Below, one piece after another: positions 8,671 to 18,293 of a stretch of DNA of 64,000 nucleotides. The notes beneath the pieces are model-generated. The model had not been told where the DNA came from, ran no database searches, and was given only the letters and a program-made list of their open reading frames with translations. Where the stretch lies: the NCBI GenBank assembly GCA_964598765.1, contig CAZRCZ010000002.1, positions 186,001 to 250,000 of the forward strand, written 5' to 3'. The first letter of the stretch is position 1; each line of letters opens with the position of its first letter. A program made the translations under genes and the position numbers. Source of the stretch: CAZRCZ01 sp964598765. Lineage in GTDB: Bacteria > Sumerlaeota > Sumerlaeia > MVZB01 > JAJFLK01.

Positions 8671-11475
8671 TTGCCGACACTAAAAGCCGATCTCTTTCCG
8701 GAAATGACGTTCGCGTCAGAGTCCAGCCCCGCCCCGGCGGCTCCGGCTCCCCGCGAGGAAGCCCCTCTCTATTTGGTGGACGGCCATTCCTTGACGTTCA
8801 AGGCGTATTACGCGATTCGCAATCTCACCGCTCCCGACGGAATGCCGACCGGCGCGGTTTATGGATTTTTGCGCATGTTGCTCCGTCTGATCGAGGATCG
8901 TCGCGCGGTCAATCTGGCCGTCGTGTTCGACACCGGCAAGCCGACGTTCCGCGAGGAAATTTTTCCCGAATACAAAGCGCACCGCGAAGCGCCGCCGGAA
9001 GATTTCGGACAGCAAATGGATTGGATTTACAAATTGCTCGCGGCCATGGGCATTCCCGTTTTTCAGTTTGAGGGCTACGAGGCGGATGATCTGATCGCAA
9101 CGATGGCCGAGCGCACCAAACGCGAGGGACGCGAAGCGGTGATCTGCTCGGCGGACAAGGATCTCTTTCAACTCGTCAACGGAAAGACGCGCATGTTGCG
9201 ATTCGGCTCCAAGGACATCGAATCCTTCGACGAAGCCGCGGTCGAAAATTATTTGGGCATCAAGCCCTCGCAAGTGGCCGATTGGCTCGCGCTGGTCGGG
9301 GACAGTTCGGACAACATTCCGGGCGTGCCCACCATCGGCAACAAGGGAGCCGCGAATCTTCTTCAGCAATTCGGTTCGCTGGAAAATTTGCTCGCGCATC
9401 CCGATCAATTGAAGAACGAGCGGCAACGCAAGGCATTGATCGAAAACGCGGAGCAGGCAAAAATGTCGCGCAAATTGGCAACCGTCGTGCGCGACGTGCC
9501 GCTCGATTGGTCGCTGGGCCAATGCCGATTGCCCGAATCGCTCTGGAACGCGAGGTCGGTCGAAATTCTGGCGCAACTCGGTTTCAACTCGCTCATCAAG
9601 GAATTGGGAATCAAGGCCCCCAAGGTTGCGTTGGCGAACGCTCCATGCGCGAACGAGGAAGATTTCAAGATTGCCGACGACGCGGCTGACCTGCGCGAAT
9701 GGGTAAAACAAGCGGCGAGCGCCGAGTGGCTCGCCGTGGACACCGAAACGACCGCCACCGACCCAATGCTTGCCGAATTGGTCGGAATTTCTCTTTCCGT
9801 CCGCGAGGGGGAAGCGATTTACATTCCCGTCGGCCATCGCGTCGGCGAGACTCGACCGATTGCGCTCGGCGAACTTCGCGCCATTCTCAGCCCGCTTTTC
9901 GGCCACGAGAATCTCATGGGTCAATCCCCTGCGCTGACGGCGCATCACGTCAAATACGACTGGAAAATTTTGGAGCGCGCCGGATTCCAAATGGCCGCGC
10001 CGAAATTCGACACGATGATCGCGTCGTTTGTCCTCGATCCCGGAAAAAATTCCGGCCACGGATTGAAAACGCTCGGCGCGGAAATTTGCGGAATTCAAAT
10101 GGGGCAAATCACCGAAATCATCGGCGAAGGCAAGAATGCCGTCACGATGGCTGACGTCCCGGCGCAGGACGTTTTCATCTACGCCTGCCGGGACGCCGAC
10201 GTGACGCTAAGGTTGACCCGCGTCTTTTCCGATAAATTGAAGGAAGTTCCTTCGCTCCTTCGTCTTTTCCATGGAATCGAAATCCCGCTCATTCCCGTTC
10301 TGCACAAAATGGAAGTCGGCGGTTTCGCCGTCGAGCCTTCGCGTTTGCGCGATTTGAGCGCGGTCATGAGCAAGGAAATCGAGCGGCTCGGCAAGGAAAT
10401 TTGGAAGGCGGCGGGAAGGCAATTCAACATGGATTCTCCCAAGCAGACCGCGCAGTTGCTCTTCGAGGATTTGAAACTTCCGCCGGGCAAGAAGACCAAA
10501 ACCGGATTTTCGACCGACAACGACGTTCTCGAATCGCTCGCGCGGGAGCACCCCGTCGCGCGATTACTGCTGGAATATCGCGGCCTCACCAAACTCAAAT
10601 CCACCTATGCCGACGCCTTGCCGCAACAAATCAATCCGAAGACCCATCGAATTCACACCTCGTTCAACCAAACCATCGCGCAGACGGGCAGGCTTTCCTC
10701 CACCAATCCGAATTTGCAAAACATCCCGATCCGCTCGGAGCTTGGAAAAGAAATCCGCAGGGCGTTCATCCCCGATAGCCCGGCTCACAAATTGCTTTCC
10801 GCCGATTACTCGCAGATTGAGTTGCGCATCCTCGCCCATTTCAGCGGCGACAAGGCGTTGACCCAAGCCTACGCCGAGGGACGGGACATCCACGCGCTCA
10901 CCGCCTCGCGGATTTTCGGCGTGGAGCAAAAGGACGTGACGCCCCAAATGCGCGCCGACGCCAAGATCGTCAATTTCGGCATCATCTACGGCATGAGCGC
11001 GCACGGGCTTTCGCAACGGCTTGAAATTCCGCGCGCCGACGCCGCGCGGTTCATCGAATCGTATTTCGCCGGATACCCCGGCGTGAAAACGTGGATTGAC
11101 GCGACGCTCGCGCAAGCGCGCAAGGACGGTTACGTCGAAACCCTCATGGGTCGCCGGCGTTGGTTGCCCGACCTGAACGCGAAAAACGGCCAACTCCGCT
11201 TCAACGCCGAGCGAATCGCCGTGAACACGCCGATTCAAGGAACCAGCGCCGACATGATTAAGTTGGCCATGATCGCGATTGCCCGCGGCTTGAGCGGAGT
11301 CTCGCCGGAGACGCGGATGGTCTGTCAAGTCCACGACGAATTGATTTTCTCGGTCCCGCGAACGCGCGTGGAAGAAGTCTCGGAGTTCGTCCGCAAGACG
11401 ATGTGCGAAGCCTTGCCCCTCAAGGTTCCCATCGTCGTGGACGTGAGCGTCGGGGACAACTGGGCGGAGTGCTGA
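8671..11475 (+). CDS. polA: DNA polymerase I
   Basis: 934 residues from a TTG start; ATG 8704 is an alternative only 11 codons later. The domain order is complete. There is a 5'-3' exonuclease (VDGHSLTFKAYYA onward, to about residue 315). The 3'-5' exonuclease keeps DTE at 357-359 and the YACRDADVTLRL motif. The polymerase carries motif A SADYSQIELR (Asp712), motif B RADAKIVNFGIIYG and motif C QVHDE (Asp889). The proofreading residues are intact, unlike some phyla that have lost them. It does gap filling and RNA-primer removal. The coaE start overlaps its stop by one base, so the two are translated together. Confidence 0.97.
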   Translation: MPTLKADLFPEMTFASESSPAPAAPAPREEAPLYLVDGHSLTFKAYYAIRNLTAPDGMPTGAVYGFLRMLLRLIEDRRAVNLAVVFDTGKPTFREEIFPEYKAHREAPPEDFGQQMDWIYKLLAAMGIPVFQFEGYEADDLIATMAERTKREGREAVICSADKDLFQLVNGKTRMLRFGSKDIESFDEAAVENYLGIKPSQVADWLALVGDSSDNIPGVPTIGNKGAANLLQQFGSLENLLAHPDQLKNERQRKALIENAEQAKMSRKLATVVRDVPLDWSLGQCRLPESLWNARSVEILAQLGFNSLIKELGIKAPKVALANAPCANEEDFKIADDAADLREWVKQAASAEWLAVDTETTATDPMLAELVGISLSVREGEAIYIPVGHRVGETRPIALGELRAILSPLFGHENLMGQSPALTAHHVKYDWKILERAGFQMAAPKFDTMIASFVLDPGKNSGHGLKTLGAEICGIQMGQITEIIGEGKNAVTMADVPAQDVFIYACRDADVTLRLTRVFSDKLKEVPSLLRLFHGIEIPLIPVLHKMEVGGFAVEPSRLRDLSAVMSKEIERLGKEIWKAAGRQFNMDSPKQTAQLLFEDLKLPPGKKTKTGFSTDNDVLESLAREHPVARLLLEYRGLTKLKSTYADALPQQINPKTHRIHTSFNQTIAQTGRLSSTNPNLQNIPIRSELGKEIRRAFIPDSPAHKLLSADYSQIELRILAHFSGDKALTQAYAEGRDIHALTASRIFGVEQKDVTPQMRADAKIVNFGIIYGMSAHGLSQRLEIPRADAARFIESYFAGYPGVKTWIDATLAQARKDGYVETLMGRRRWLPDLNAKNGQLRFNAERIAVNTPIQGTSADMIKLAMIAIARGLSGVSPETRMVCQVHDELIFSVPRTRVEEVSEFVRKTMCEALPLKVPIVVDVSVGDNWAEC

Positions 11476-12083
11476 TGACGATGGTTTTGGGATTGACGGG
11501 ATCGTTCGGAAGCGGCAAATCCACCGTCGCCGCGATGTTTCAGGAGGCGGGCATTCCGGTTCAGGACGCGGACGCCGTCGCCAAGGATGCCGTCGCGCCG
11601 GGAACTCCGGCGCTGGGGGAAATCGTCCGCGAATTTGGAGAAAAAGTTTTGGACACGAATGGAAATTTGGACAGAAAAAAAATGGCGGAAATTGTTTTTG
11701 CCGACGAGCAGGCGCGAAAAAAACTCAACGCCATCGTCCATCCGAAGGTCCGGGAGGCGCAGGTGAAGTTTCTCCGCGAGCACGCGCGCGATCCGGCGGT
11801 CGTTCTGGAAATCCCCCTCTTGATGGAATCCGGAGCCAAGGGCATGATGAGCAAAACCATCGTCGTCACGGCGAGCGAGCGCGTCCGGTTCGGACGCCTT
11901 CGCAACGCGGGGTTCACGGAAAGGGAAATCATCGCGCGGCTGGGATCGCAGATGCCGCAGGCGCGCAAGGTCGCGCTGGCCGATTGCGTGATTGACAACG
12001 ACGGCGACCGCGAGGCCGCCCGCGCGCAAGTGCGAAAATTTTTGAGCGAACTCAATCTGCCGTCCGACGGAAAGACATCTTAA
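11475..12083 (+). CDS. coaE: Dephospho-CoA kinase
   Basis: 202 residues, the usual length. P-loop GSFGSGKST at residues 9-17, then DADAVAK and the PLLMESG segment typical of CoaE. It phosphorylates dephospho-CoA in the last step of CoA synthesis. ATG 11475 shares one base with the polA stop; ATG 11481 is an equally possible start two codons on. A polA-coaE-rho order is known from other bacteria. Its pathway partner panC lies far away at 43793. Confidence 0.93.
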   Translation: MTMVLGLTGSFGSGKSTVAAMFQEAGIPVQDADAVAKDAVAPGTPALGEIVREFGEKVLDTNGNLDRKKMAEIVFADEQARKKLNAIVHPKVREAQVKFLREHARDPAVVLEIPLLMESGAKGMMSKTIVVTASERVRFGRLRNAGFTEREIIARLGSQMPQARKVALADCVIDNDGDREAARAQVRKFLSELNLPSDGKTS

Positions 12084-12147
12084 AACCATGAATTCATCAA
12101 CGCCCGCCCAAAGCGGAGCCAACTAAAACAAGAAGGAGACACGAGAC

Positions 12148-13821
12148 GTGGTCGAAAAAAGACGCAAAACGACAATCGGCCCCACCGCCGAGCTGGTCGA
12201 GGAATTATCCTCCAAACCGGTCGAAAAGTCCGAGCCGAAGAATGGACCGGGAAAATCCTCCCCCATCGAGAACATGGAGCGGTCCGACTTTCCGCGAAAG
12301 GACCGGGAGGACGACCGTCCTCGCGCGCGGGAGAAATTCAGCGTCGCCCCCGCCGGTCGGGAGCGGGAACGCGACCGTGATCGAGACCGAGATCGCGACC
12401 GGGGACGCGGACGGCGCGGAGGCGATTCCGGCGGACAACACCAACACCAACATCAACACCAGCATCAGCGTCCGCACCACAACCGCCCCGGCGCGCCCGG
12501 GCACGGCCACGTCACCGTCATGGAAGAGGATGAAGAGCAGGAGGCCATGGCCATTCAGGAAAACGCCAACGGCTTGGACCTCGAAGTCCTCAAGAAGATG
12601 AAGATCGGCGAGTTGCATCAATTGGCCAAGGAGGCGAACTTGGACAATTTCAGCAACATGCGCAGACAAGACCTCATCTTCAAAATTCTCCAAGTCAACG
12701 CGGAGAAATCGGGCAATCTCTACGGCGGCGGCGTGTTGGAAATCCTCCCCGACGGGTTCGGATTCCTCCGCTCCCCCAACTACAACTACCTTCCGGGACC
12801 GGACGACATCTACGTTTCCCCCTCGCAAATCCGACGCTTCGGTTTGCGCAAGGGAGACTCCATCACCGGCCACATGCGCCCGCCGAAGGACAGCGAGCGT
12901 TATTTCGCCCTGCTGAAAGTGGACTCGATCAACTTCGAAAGCCCCGAGTTGTCGAGCAACGTCATTCTCTTCGAGGATTTAACGCCTCTCTATCCCGAGG
13001 AAAAAATCAACATGGAGACGCTCCACGACAACTACACGACCCGCGTCATGGATTTGATGACGCCGATCGGGAAGGGGCAACGCGGATTGATCGTCGCCTC
13101 CCCCCGCACGGGCAAAACGATGATCCTCCAAAACGTCGCCAACGCCATCACAACGAATCATCCCGAAGTCTATCTGATCGTTCTTCTTATTGACGAACGG
13201 CCGGAGGAAGTGACCGACATGGAGCGGACGGTTCAGGGCGAGGTCATCTCCTCGACCTTTGACGAACCGGCCGAACGCCACATCCAAGTCGCGGAGATGG
13301 TGCTGGAAAAAGCCAAGCGCCTCGTCGAGCGCAAGCGCGACGTGGTTATTCTGCTCGATTCAATCACCCGTCTGGCGCGCGCCTACAACGCGACCGCCCC
13401 TCCGAGCGGAAAAATTCTGTCCGGCGGCATTGACTCCAACGCCCTGCACAAGCCGAAGCGTTTCTTCGGCGCGGCGCGCAACATCGAGGAGGGAGGTTCC
13501 CTCACCGTCGTCGCAACCGCCCTGATTGACACCGGAAGCCGAATGGACGACGTGATCTTCGAGGAGTTCAAGGGGACGGGCAACATGGAGGTCCATCTGG
13601 ATCGCAAGATGGTGGATCGCCGGACCTTCCCGGCCATTGACATGAACCGCTCCGGCACGCGCAAGGAAGAACTCCTGCTGGAACCCTCGACGCTTCAGCG
13701 CGTTTGGCTCCTGCGCAAGGTGCTCAACGAGCTGAACACGGTCGAGGCGATGGAATTCCTCCTCGAGCGAATGCGGAAAACCGACACGAATCGGGAATTC
13801 CTCGAACAGATGAACCAGTAA
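12148..13821 (+). CDS. rho: Transcription termination factor Rho with long low-complexity N-terminal extension
   Basis: 557 residues against about 420 in E. coli. GTG 12148 follows AGAAGGAGA at good spacing. Residues 1-140 are charged and disordered-looking: an Arg-Asp run around 70-85, a His-Gln run at about 97-108, then an acidic patch. The Rho N-terminal helical domain starts near 142 (GLDLEVLKKMKIGELHQLAK), followed by the RNA-binding fold with GFGFLRSP. The ATPase core has Walker A SPRTGKT with Lys323, and the Q- and R-loop region around SGGIDSNALHKPKRF is typical. It is a hexameric RNA helicase that ends transcription. The extra N-terminus is common in high-GC and planctomycete-type Rho proteins and probably binds RNA or promotes condensation; that is inference. 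Confidence 0.96.
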   Translation: MVEKRRKTTIGPTAELVEELSSKPVEKSEPKNGPGKSSPIENMERSDFPRKDREDDRPRAREKFSVAPAGRERERDRDRDRDRDRGRGRRGGDSGGQHQHQHQHQHQRPHHNRPGAPGHGHVTVMEEDEEQEAMAIQENANGLDLEVLKKMKIGELHQLAKEANLDNFSNMRRQDLIFKILQVNAEKSGNLYGGGVLEILPDGFGFLRSPNYNYLPGPDDIYVSPSQIRRFGLRKGDSITGHMRPPKDSERYFALLKVDSINFESPELSSNVILFEDLTPLYPEEKINMETLHDNYTTRVMDLMTPIGKGQRGLIVASPRTGKTMILQNVANAITTNHPEVYLIVLLIDERPEEVTDMERTVQGEVISSTFDEPAERHIQVAEMVLEKAKRLVERKRDVVILLDSITRLARAYNATAPPSGKILSGGIDSNALHKPKRFFGAARNIEEGGSLTVVATALIDTGSRMDDVIFEEFKGTGNMEVHLDRKMVDRRTFPAIDMNRSGTRKEELLLEPSTLQRVWLLRKVLNELNTVEAMEFLLERMRKTDTNREFLEQMNQ

Positions 13822-13834
13822 TCACGGTCGTGCC

Positions 13835-15286
13835 ATGGAATCCGCCAACCAGAGCGCCGGCTCGGCCAAGCCGACGGTCCTCGTCATTGACGACGAGCCG
13901 AGTCTTCTCCGCTACTTTGAATACAACATCCGCTCCCTCGGTTTTGAGGTGCGGATGGGAGGTTCCGTGGCTGACCTGTTTCGTTTGCTCGCGGAGAACG
14001 ACGTCGCCGTTGTTCTGCTGGATTTGATGCTCCCGGACGGCGAGGCGCTGGATTACCTGCCGTCCGTCCTCCAATCCCATCCGAACCTCAGCGTCATCCT
14101 GATCTCGGCGCACGGCACGATCCCGAAGGCCGTCGCCGCGATTCGGCAGGGTGCGGTGAACTTCGTTCAGAAACCGGTGAGTCCGGAGCAACTCGAAAAC
14201 GTCGTCCGTCAAGCCGTGGAAATCTGGCGGCTCAAGCGCGAAGTCCGCCAGTTGAAGCGGCGGCTGGACCCGATCACCGAATTTCACGGCATGGTCGGCC
14301 AAAGCGAGCCGATGCAACGGGTCTATGATCTGATCGAATCGGTCGCGGCCACGTCGGTCCCGGTGATGATCACGGGCGAAAGCGGAACGGGCAAGGAATT
14401 GGTCGCCCGCGCGATCCACGAATTGAGCGCGCGCGCGCCGAGGCCTTTCATCCCGATCAACTGCGCGGCCATCCCGCGCGATTTGCTGGAGAGCGAAATT
14501 TTCGGCCACGAAAAGGGAGCCTTCACCGGAGCCATCGAGCAATATCGCGGATGTTTCGAACGCGCCGACAAGGGAACGCTCCTGCTGGACGAAATCTGCG
14601 AAATGGACATCGGCTTGCAGGCCAAACTGTTGCGCCTGATTCAGGAGCAAAAATTCTTCAGGATCGGCGGCTCGACGCAGATTCAAGTCAATGTTCGGAT
14701 TCTCGCCTCGACCAACCGCGATCCCTTGAAAATGATCGAAGCCGGAAAATTTCGCGAGGATTTGTTTCACCGCCTCGACGTCCTCCCCATTCATCTCCCT
14801 CCCTTGCGCGAGCGGCGCGAGGACATCGCCTCGATCGCGTCGCGCTATCTGGTCAAGGCCGCGACCCAAAACCACAAGCGCTTCCAGCGCTTCGACTTGG
14901 AGGCGTTGGCCGCCTTGGAGGATCAGCCTTGGAGCGGAAACGTGCGCGAGTTGCAGAACGTCATCGAGCAAGTCGTGGTTCTTCACGACGCCGAGACGGT
15001 GACACTCAGGATGTTGCCGCAAAGAATTCAATCCCGATCCCAAACGGCCGTCCGCGGTCCGGTGCCCGTCGCCATCACGGGACGACCGTTGATTGGCGAT
15101 GAAACCGATCCCGATTTCAGCGTCACCGCGCAATCGAGAATTCGCCCCTTCTGGCAAATTGAGCGCGATGAAATTCAGCGCGCCTTGGACCTCTGCAACG
15201 GCAACGTTCAAGACGTTGCCCGCCGACTGGAAATTTCCCCCGCCACGCTTTATCGTAAAATCGAAAAATACGGCTTGGTCAAATGA
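13835..15286 (+). CDS. NtrC-family sigma-54-dependent response regulator
   Basis: 483 residues. The receiver domain (1-125) has the acidic pair DD19-20 and phospho-acceptor Asp63 in LLDLMLPDG. The AAA+ domain (about 145-380) has Walker A GESGTGKE and the sigma-54 contact loop GAFTGA. The C-terminal Fis-type helix-turn-helix ends in VQDVARRLEISPATLYRKI. It therefore activates sigma-54 promoters after phosphorylation. No histidine kinase is adjacent. Its stop overlaps the glnD start (ATGA), so it is translationally coupled to the PII-uridylylating enzyme. This suggests a nitrogen-control role like NtrC, although the family covers many functions. It lies 13 bases after rho. Confidence 0.93.
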   Translation: MESANQSAGSAKPTVLVIDDEPSLLRYFEYNIRSLGFEVRMGGSVADLFRLLAENDVAVVLLDLMLPDGEALDYLPSVLQSHPNLSVILISAHGTIPKAVAAIRQGAVNFVQKPVSPEQLENVVRQAVEIWRLKREVRQLKRRLDPITEFHGMVGQSEPMQRVYDLIESVAATSVPVMITGESGTGKELVARAIHELSARAPRPFIPINCAAIPRDLLESEIFGHEKGAFTGAIEQYRGCFERADKGTLLLDEICEMDIGLQAKLLRLIQEQKFFRIGGSTQIQVNVRILASTNRDPLKMIEAGKFREDLFHRLDVLPIHLPPLRERREDIASIASRYLVKAATQNHKRFQRFDLEALAALEDQPWSGNVRELQNVIEQVVVLHDAETVTLRMLPQRIQSRSQTAVRGPVPVAITGRPLIGDETDPDFSVTAQSRIRPFWQIERDEIQRALDLCNGNVQDVARRLEISPATLYRKIEKYGLVK

Positions 15287-18042
15287 ACGATCCCGTTGCG
15301 CCCAGCGTCTTGGAGGAAGAACGACAGGAAGCGGAAATCGAATTTTCCCCCGATTGGCCGCAGGAAAAATTGATTGCCGCCTGTCGGGAATTGATTGAAC
15401 GCGCCCAAAAACGGTTGTTGGAGGAAAACCCGGACGCCTCCGGGCGCGCCGTCTGCGCCCGCTTTTCCCGCTTCCACGACGCCCTTCTCCGCGCGATTTT
15501 CAAGCATGTCTCGCAACGCTGGGAGCTTGCCGGAAAGGGAGCGCCCGGATCGCTCTGCTTGGTCGCCTTGGGGGGGTATGGGCGACGCGAATTGTCCCTT
15601 CGCTCCGACGTGGACCTGCTTCTCCTCGTCGGCGATCCCAAGGGACAACAGGAAGCCTTCGTCAAGGAATTCATTTATATCCTCTTCGATCTGAAACTCG
15701 ATTTGGGCTACGTCGTGCGCCGGTTGGAGGATTGCCTGCTGGTCATCGGGACCGACATTCAATCCACGACGGCGATGATGGAAAGCCGTTGGCTGGCCGG
15801 AAGCCGTCCGCTTTTTCAGCACTACCACGAGATTTTTTACCGCACTCTGCGCGGTCGCGGACGCAAATGGTTCCTCCAAGCGCTCTACCGCGAATGGCAG
15901 GGTCGGCATCAGAAATACGACGACTCGATTTATCTGATTCAACCCAACATCAAGGAAAGCTCCGGCGGACTGCGCGACATCAATTCCGTCCGCTGGGCGC
16001 TGAACATCGTCAAAGGAACGAATGAATTTTCCGGTTTGGAGGACCTCGGAATCTTGACGGCGGCGGAGGTCCGCGATTACCGCCACGACGAGGATTTCAT
16101 CCTCCGGCTCCGCAACGAGCTTCACGCCCTTGCGCCGCGCAAAAACGACGTTCTCAATTTCGACTCTCAAATCGAAATCACGCGCAAGTTGGGGTATCAA
16201 CCCTCGGAGAACCTCCTCGCCGAGGAAGTCCTCATGCGCGAATACTATCGCCGCGCGAGGGAAATCGCCAAATTCTCCAACCGCGCCTTTCTGACCCTTA
16301 TGCGCGGCGAGAAAAGCAGTCTCGGCGCGCTCATCGGAACGCTCAAGACCAAGCGCGTTGACAAATTTTACACCATCCGCGACGGCGCGATTGATCTCGC
16401 TTCCAAGAATGTCCGGCATTGGACCGAAGACCCGGCGCGCATCATGGCGCTTTTCGCCCGCGCCCAGCGTCTCGGCTTGCGCGTCGGCGAGCAAACCCGC
16501 GACCTGATCGAGAAAATTGTTCCCGATCTGACCGACGAATTTCGTGAGAGTCCCGTCTGCAGAAAGCAATTCTTGGAACTCATGCGCGGCCCGTTCAACG
16601 TCGCCCGAACCCTCGCCGACATGCACGATTGCGGATTTCTCTGCGCCTACTTTCCCGAATTCGAGCGCATTCATTGCATGGTCCGCATGGATCATTACCA
16701 CCGCTACACCGTGGATGAGCATCTCATCAAGGCCGTCGAATGTAATGAGCGGCTTCTGCGCGAGCCGTCGGAGCCGAAAAGCCACGCCGCCCAAATCGCG
16801 TCTCAAATCGAGCGGCGCGACCTGTTAAACCTCTCGTTACTTCTCCACGATGTCGGCAAGGGCTTCGGCAAGGGGCATGCCCTTCTCGGCGGGCAAATCG
16901 TCCAACGCATCGGCCAGCGCATCGGATTGGAAGCGGACGAAATCGAAACCCTCCGTTTCTTGGTGCTCTCGCATCTCAAAATCGGCCACGTCGCCCAGCG
17001 GCGCAACGTCGAGGACCCCAAAGTCGGGCGCGACTTGGCCGAGGAAGTCGGCACGCTGGATCGCTTGAAACTCCTCTACGTCCATTCGGTCTGCGATTCC
17101 ATGGCCGTTAGTCCCGATTCATGGAGCAGTTGGAAGGCGACCCTTTTCGAATCCTGCTATCGCGCGGGCGAACTCGCCTTGGAAGGCAAGGGAGACGAAT
17201 CGCCGAAGCCCGAACATTATCGCTCGCGGATCGCCGACCGTATATGGGAGCACATTCTCGCCCATCCGCCCGAGGACCTGCCGCGCGGCAAGGAGGAACG
17301 GGAACATCAGCGACGCAGGCTGGAGGAATTCTTGGAGAGCGTGCCGGATCGCTACCTCCAAGTCATCCGCGCGGAGACCATCGCCAAACATTTCTGGCTG
17401 ATGGGGAAATTGGACGAAGGAGAACTGATCCAGTGGTCGCTCGATCCGGGCTTGAGCGTCAGCGAGCTTGCCGTCTGCTCGGCGGATATTCCCGGCTCTT
17501 TCGCCAAAATCTGCGGCGCGCTCGCCGCGCGGGAAATCAACATCTGCTCGGCGCAGATTTTCTCAACTTCCGCCGGTTACGGCATCAACGTTTTCCAAAT
17601 CACCGATCTGGAAAATCGCCCCCTGTCGGAAAGTTTCCGGCTGGAGCGACTCCGCGCCGACTTGAATCAGGTTCTCTTGGGGAAAAAGACGATGGAGGAG
17701 TTGATCGAGAAGCACAAGGGAGATACGCTCGTTCCGCGCCCGACGCGGACGCCGCGCAAAACCGAAATCCGGATGGACAACGATGGCTCGCAGGAATTCA
17801 CCATCCTCGAAGTCCGCACCGGCGACCGTCCCGGCTTGCTTTATCAAATCGCCTCGGTCCTCGACGCGCAAAAACTCAACATTGACCGCGCCATGGTTTC
17901 CACCGAAGCCTACGGGGTCATGGACGTCTTTTACGTCACCGATCTGGAATTCAACAAGATTCATGATCCGCTTCGCATTGAGCGCATCGAAAAGGAACTC
18001 ATTCAAGCCTTGGACGATCCATCGTCCCCGCCCAAGAACTGA
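15283..18042 (+). CDS. glnD: [Protein-PII] uridylyltransferase / uridylyl-removing enzyme
   Basis: 919 residues. The nucleotidyltransferase motif is GGYGRREL (97-104) followed by SDVD at 108-111. The HD hydrolase motif LLLHDVGKG has His522-Asp523. Two ACT domains close the protein at about 735-800 and 835-910. GlnD adds and removes UMP on the PII signal protein in response to glutamine, which binds the ACT domains. All catalytic elements are present, so it should be bifunctional. It is the second gene of a coupled pair with the NtrC-type regulator. No PII or glutamine synthetase gene is in the window. Confidence 0.95.
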   Translation: MNDPVAPSVLEEERQEAEIEFSPDWPQEKLIAACRELIERAQKRLLEENPDASGRAVCARFSRFHDALLRAIFKHVSQRWELAGKGAPGSLCLVALGGYGRRELSLRSDVDLLLLVGDPKGQQEAFVKEFIYILFDLKLDLGYVVRRLEDCLLVIGTDIQSTTAMMESRWLAGSRPLFQHYHEIFYRTLRGRGRKWFLQALYREWQGRHQKYDDSIYLIQPNIKESSGGLRDINSVRWALNIVKGTNEFSGLEDLGILTAAEVRDYRHDEDFILRLRNELHALAPRKNDVLNFDSQIEITRKLGYQPSENLLAEEVLMREYYRRAREIAKFSNRAFLTLMRGEKSSLGALIGTLKTKRVDKFYTIRDGAIDLASKNVRHWTEDPARIMALFARAQRLGLRVGEQTRDLIEKIVPDLTDEFRESPVCRKQFLELMRGPFNVARTLADMHDCGFLCAYFPEFERIHCMVRMDHYHRYTVDEHLIKAVECNERLLREPSEPKSHAAQIASQIERRDLLNLSLLLHDVGKGFGKGHALLGGQIVQRIGQRIGLEADEIETLRFLVLSHLKIGHVAQRRNVEDPKVGRDLAEEVGTLDRLKLLYVHSVCDSMAVSPDSWSSWKATLFESCYRAGELALEGKGDESPKPEHYRSRIADRIWEHILAHPPEDLPRGKEEREHQRRRLEEFLESVPDRYLQVIRAETIAKHFWLMGKLDEGELIQWSLDPGLSVSELAVCSADIPGSFAKICGALAAREINICSAQIFSTSAGYGINVFQITDLENRPLSESFRLERLRADLNQVLLGKKTMEELIEKHKGDTLVPRPTRTPRKTEIRMDNDGSQEFTILEVRTGDRPGLLYQIASVLDAQKLNIDRAMVSTEAYGVMDVFYVTDLEFNKIHDPLRIERIEKELIQALDDPSSPPKN

Positions 18043-18069
18043 GCCGCTCCTGCTGGGAAAATGAGGCCT

Positions 18070-18178
18070 GTTTCAGATTTGGAGTTACCGAAATGGGGGT
18101 CGGGCGCAATTTTGAAGTGCGGCGGTTTGCCGCCGGAACGAAAGCGGGAGCAAGCTCCCGCCCTCCACAAACTGAAAC
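18070..18178. repeat. Composite palindromic repeat, family C copy 1
   Basis: The outer arms GTTTCAGATTTGGAG and CTCCACAAACTGAAAC are inverted repeats. Inside are two tight hairpins, CGGCGG-TTTG-CCGCCG (18120-18135) and GCGGGAG-CAAG-CTCCCGC (18144-18161). It fills the space between glnD and recJ and is non-coding. A decayed copy of the right half lies near 52961-52999. Confidence 0.75.
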
Positions 18179-18293
18179 ACGCCCGGAAAATGAATCTGCC
18201 CCGTTTGACTTTGTCGCGGGGCAACTATAAACTCCGTTTCATGCCCGACGGCCATGCGCCCAGAGACGGGCTTTAGCGCCGGAGTCGTTCGTT

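Noticed and set aside
8716..10107. Long minus-strand frame opposite polA
   Set aside because: polA motifs are all on the plus strand; the antisense product is not protein-like.
13724..15211. Open frame of 495 codons on the minus strand opposite the NtrC-type regulator
   Set aside because: The plus strand encodes an intact receiver-AAA-HTH protein; the opposite frame has no recognisable feature.
15250..16806. Open frame of 518 codons on the minus strand opposite glnD
   Set aside because: Shadow of glnD, which keeps all catalytic motifs in the other frame.
18061..18276. 71-codon frame between glnD and recJ
   Set aside because: Most of it is the family C palindrome, and it lacks a ribosome site or conserved sequence.
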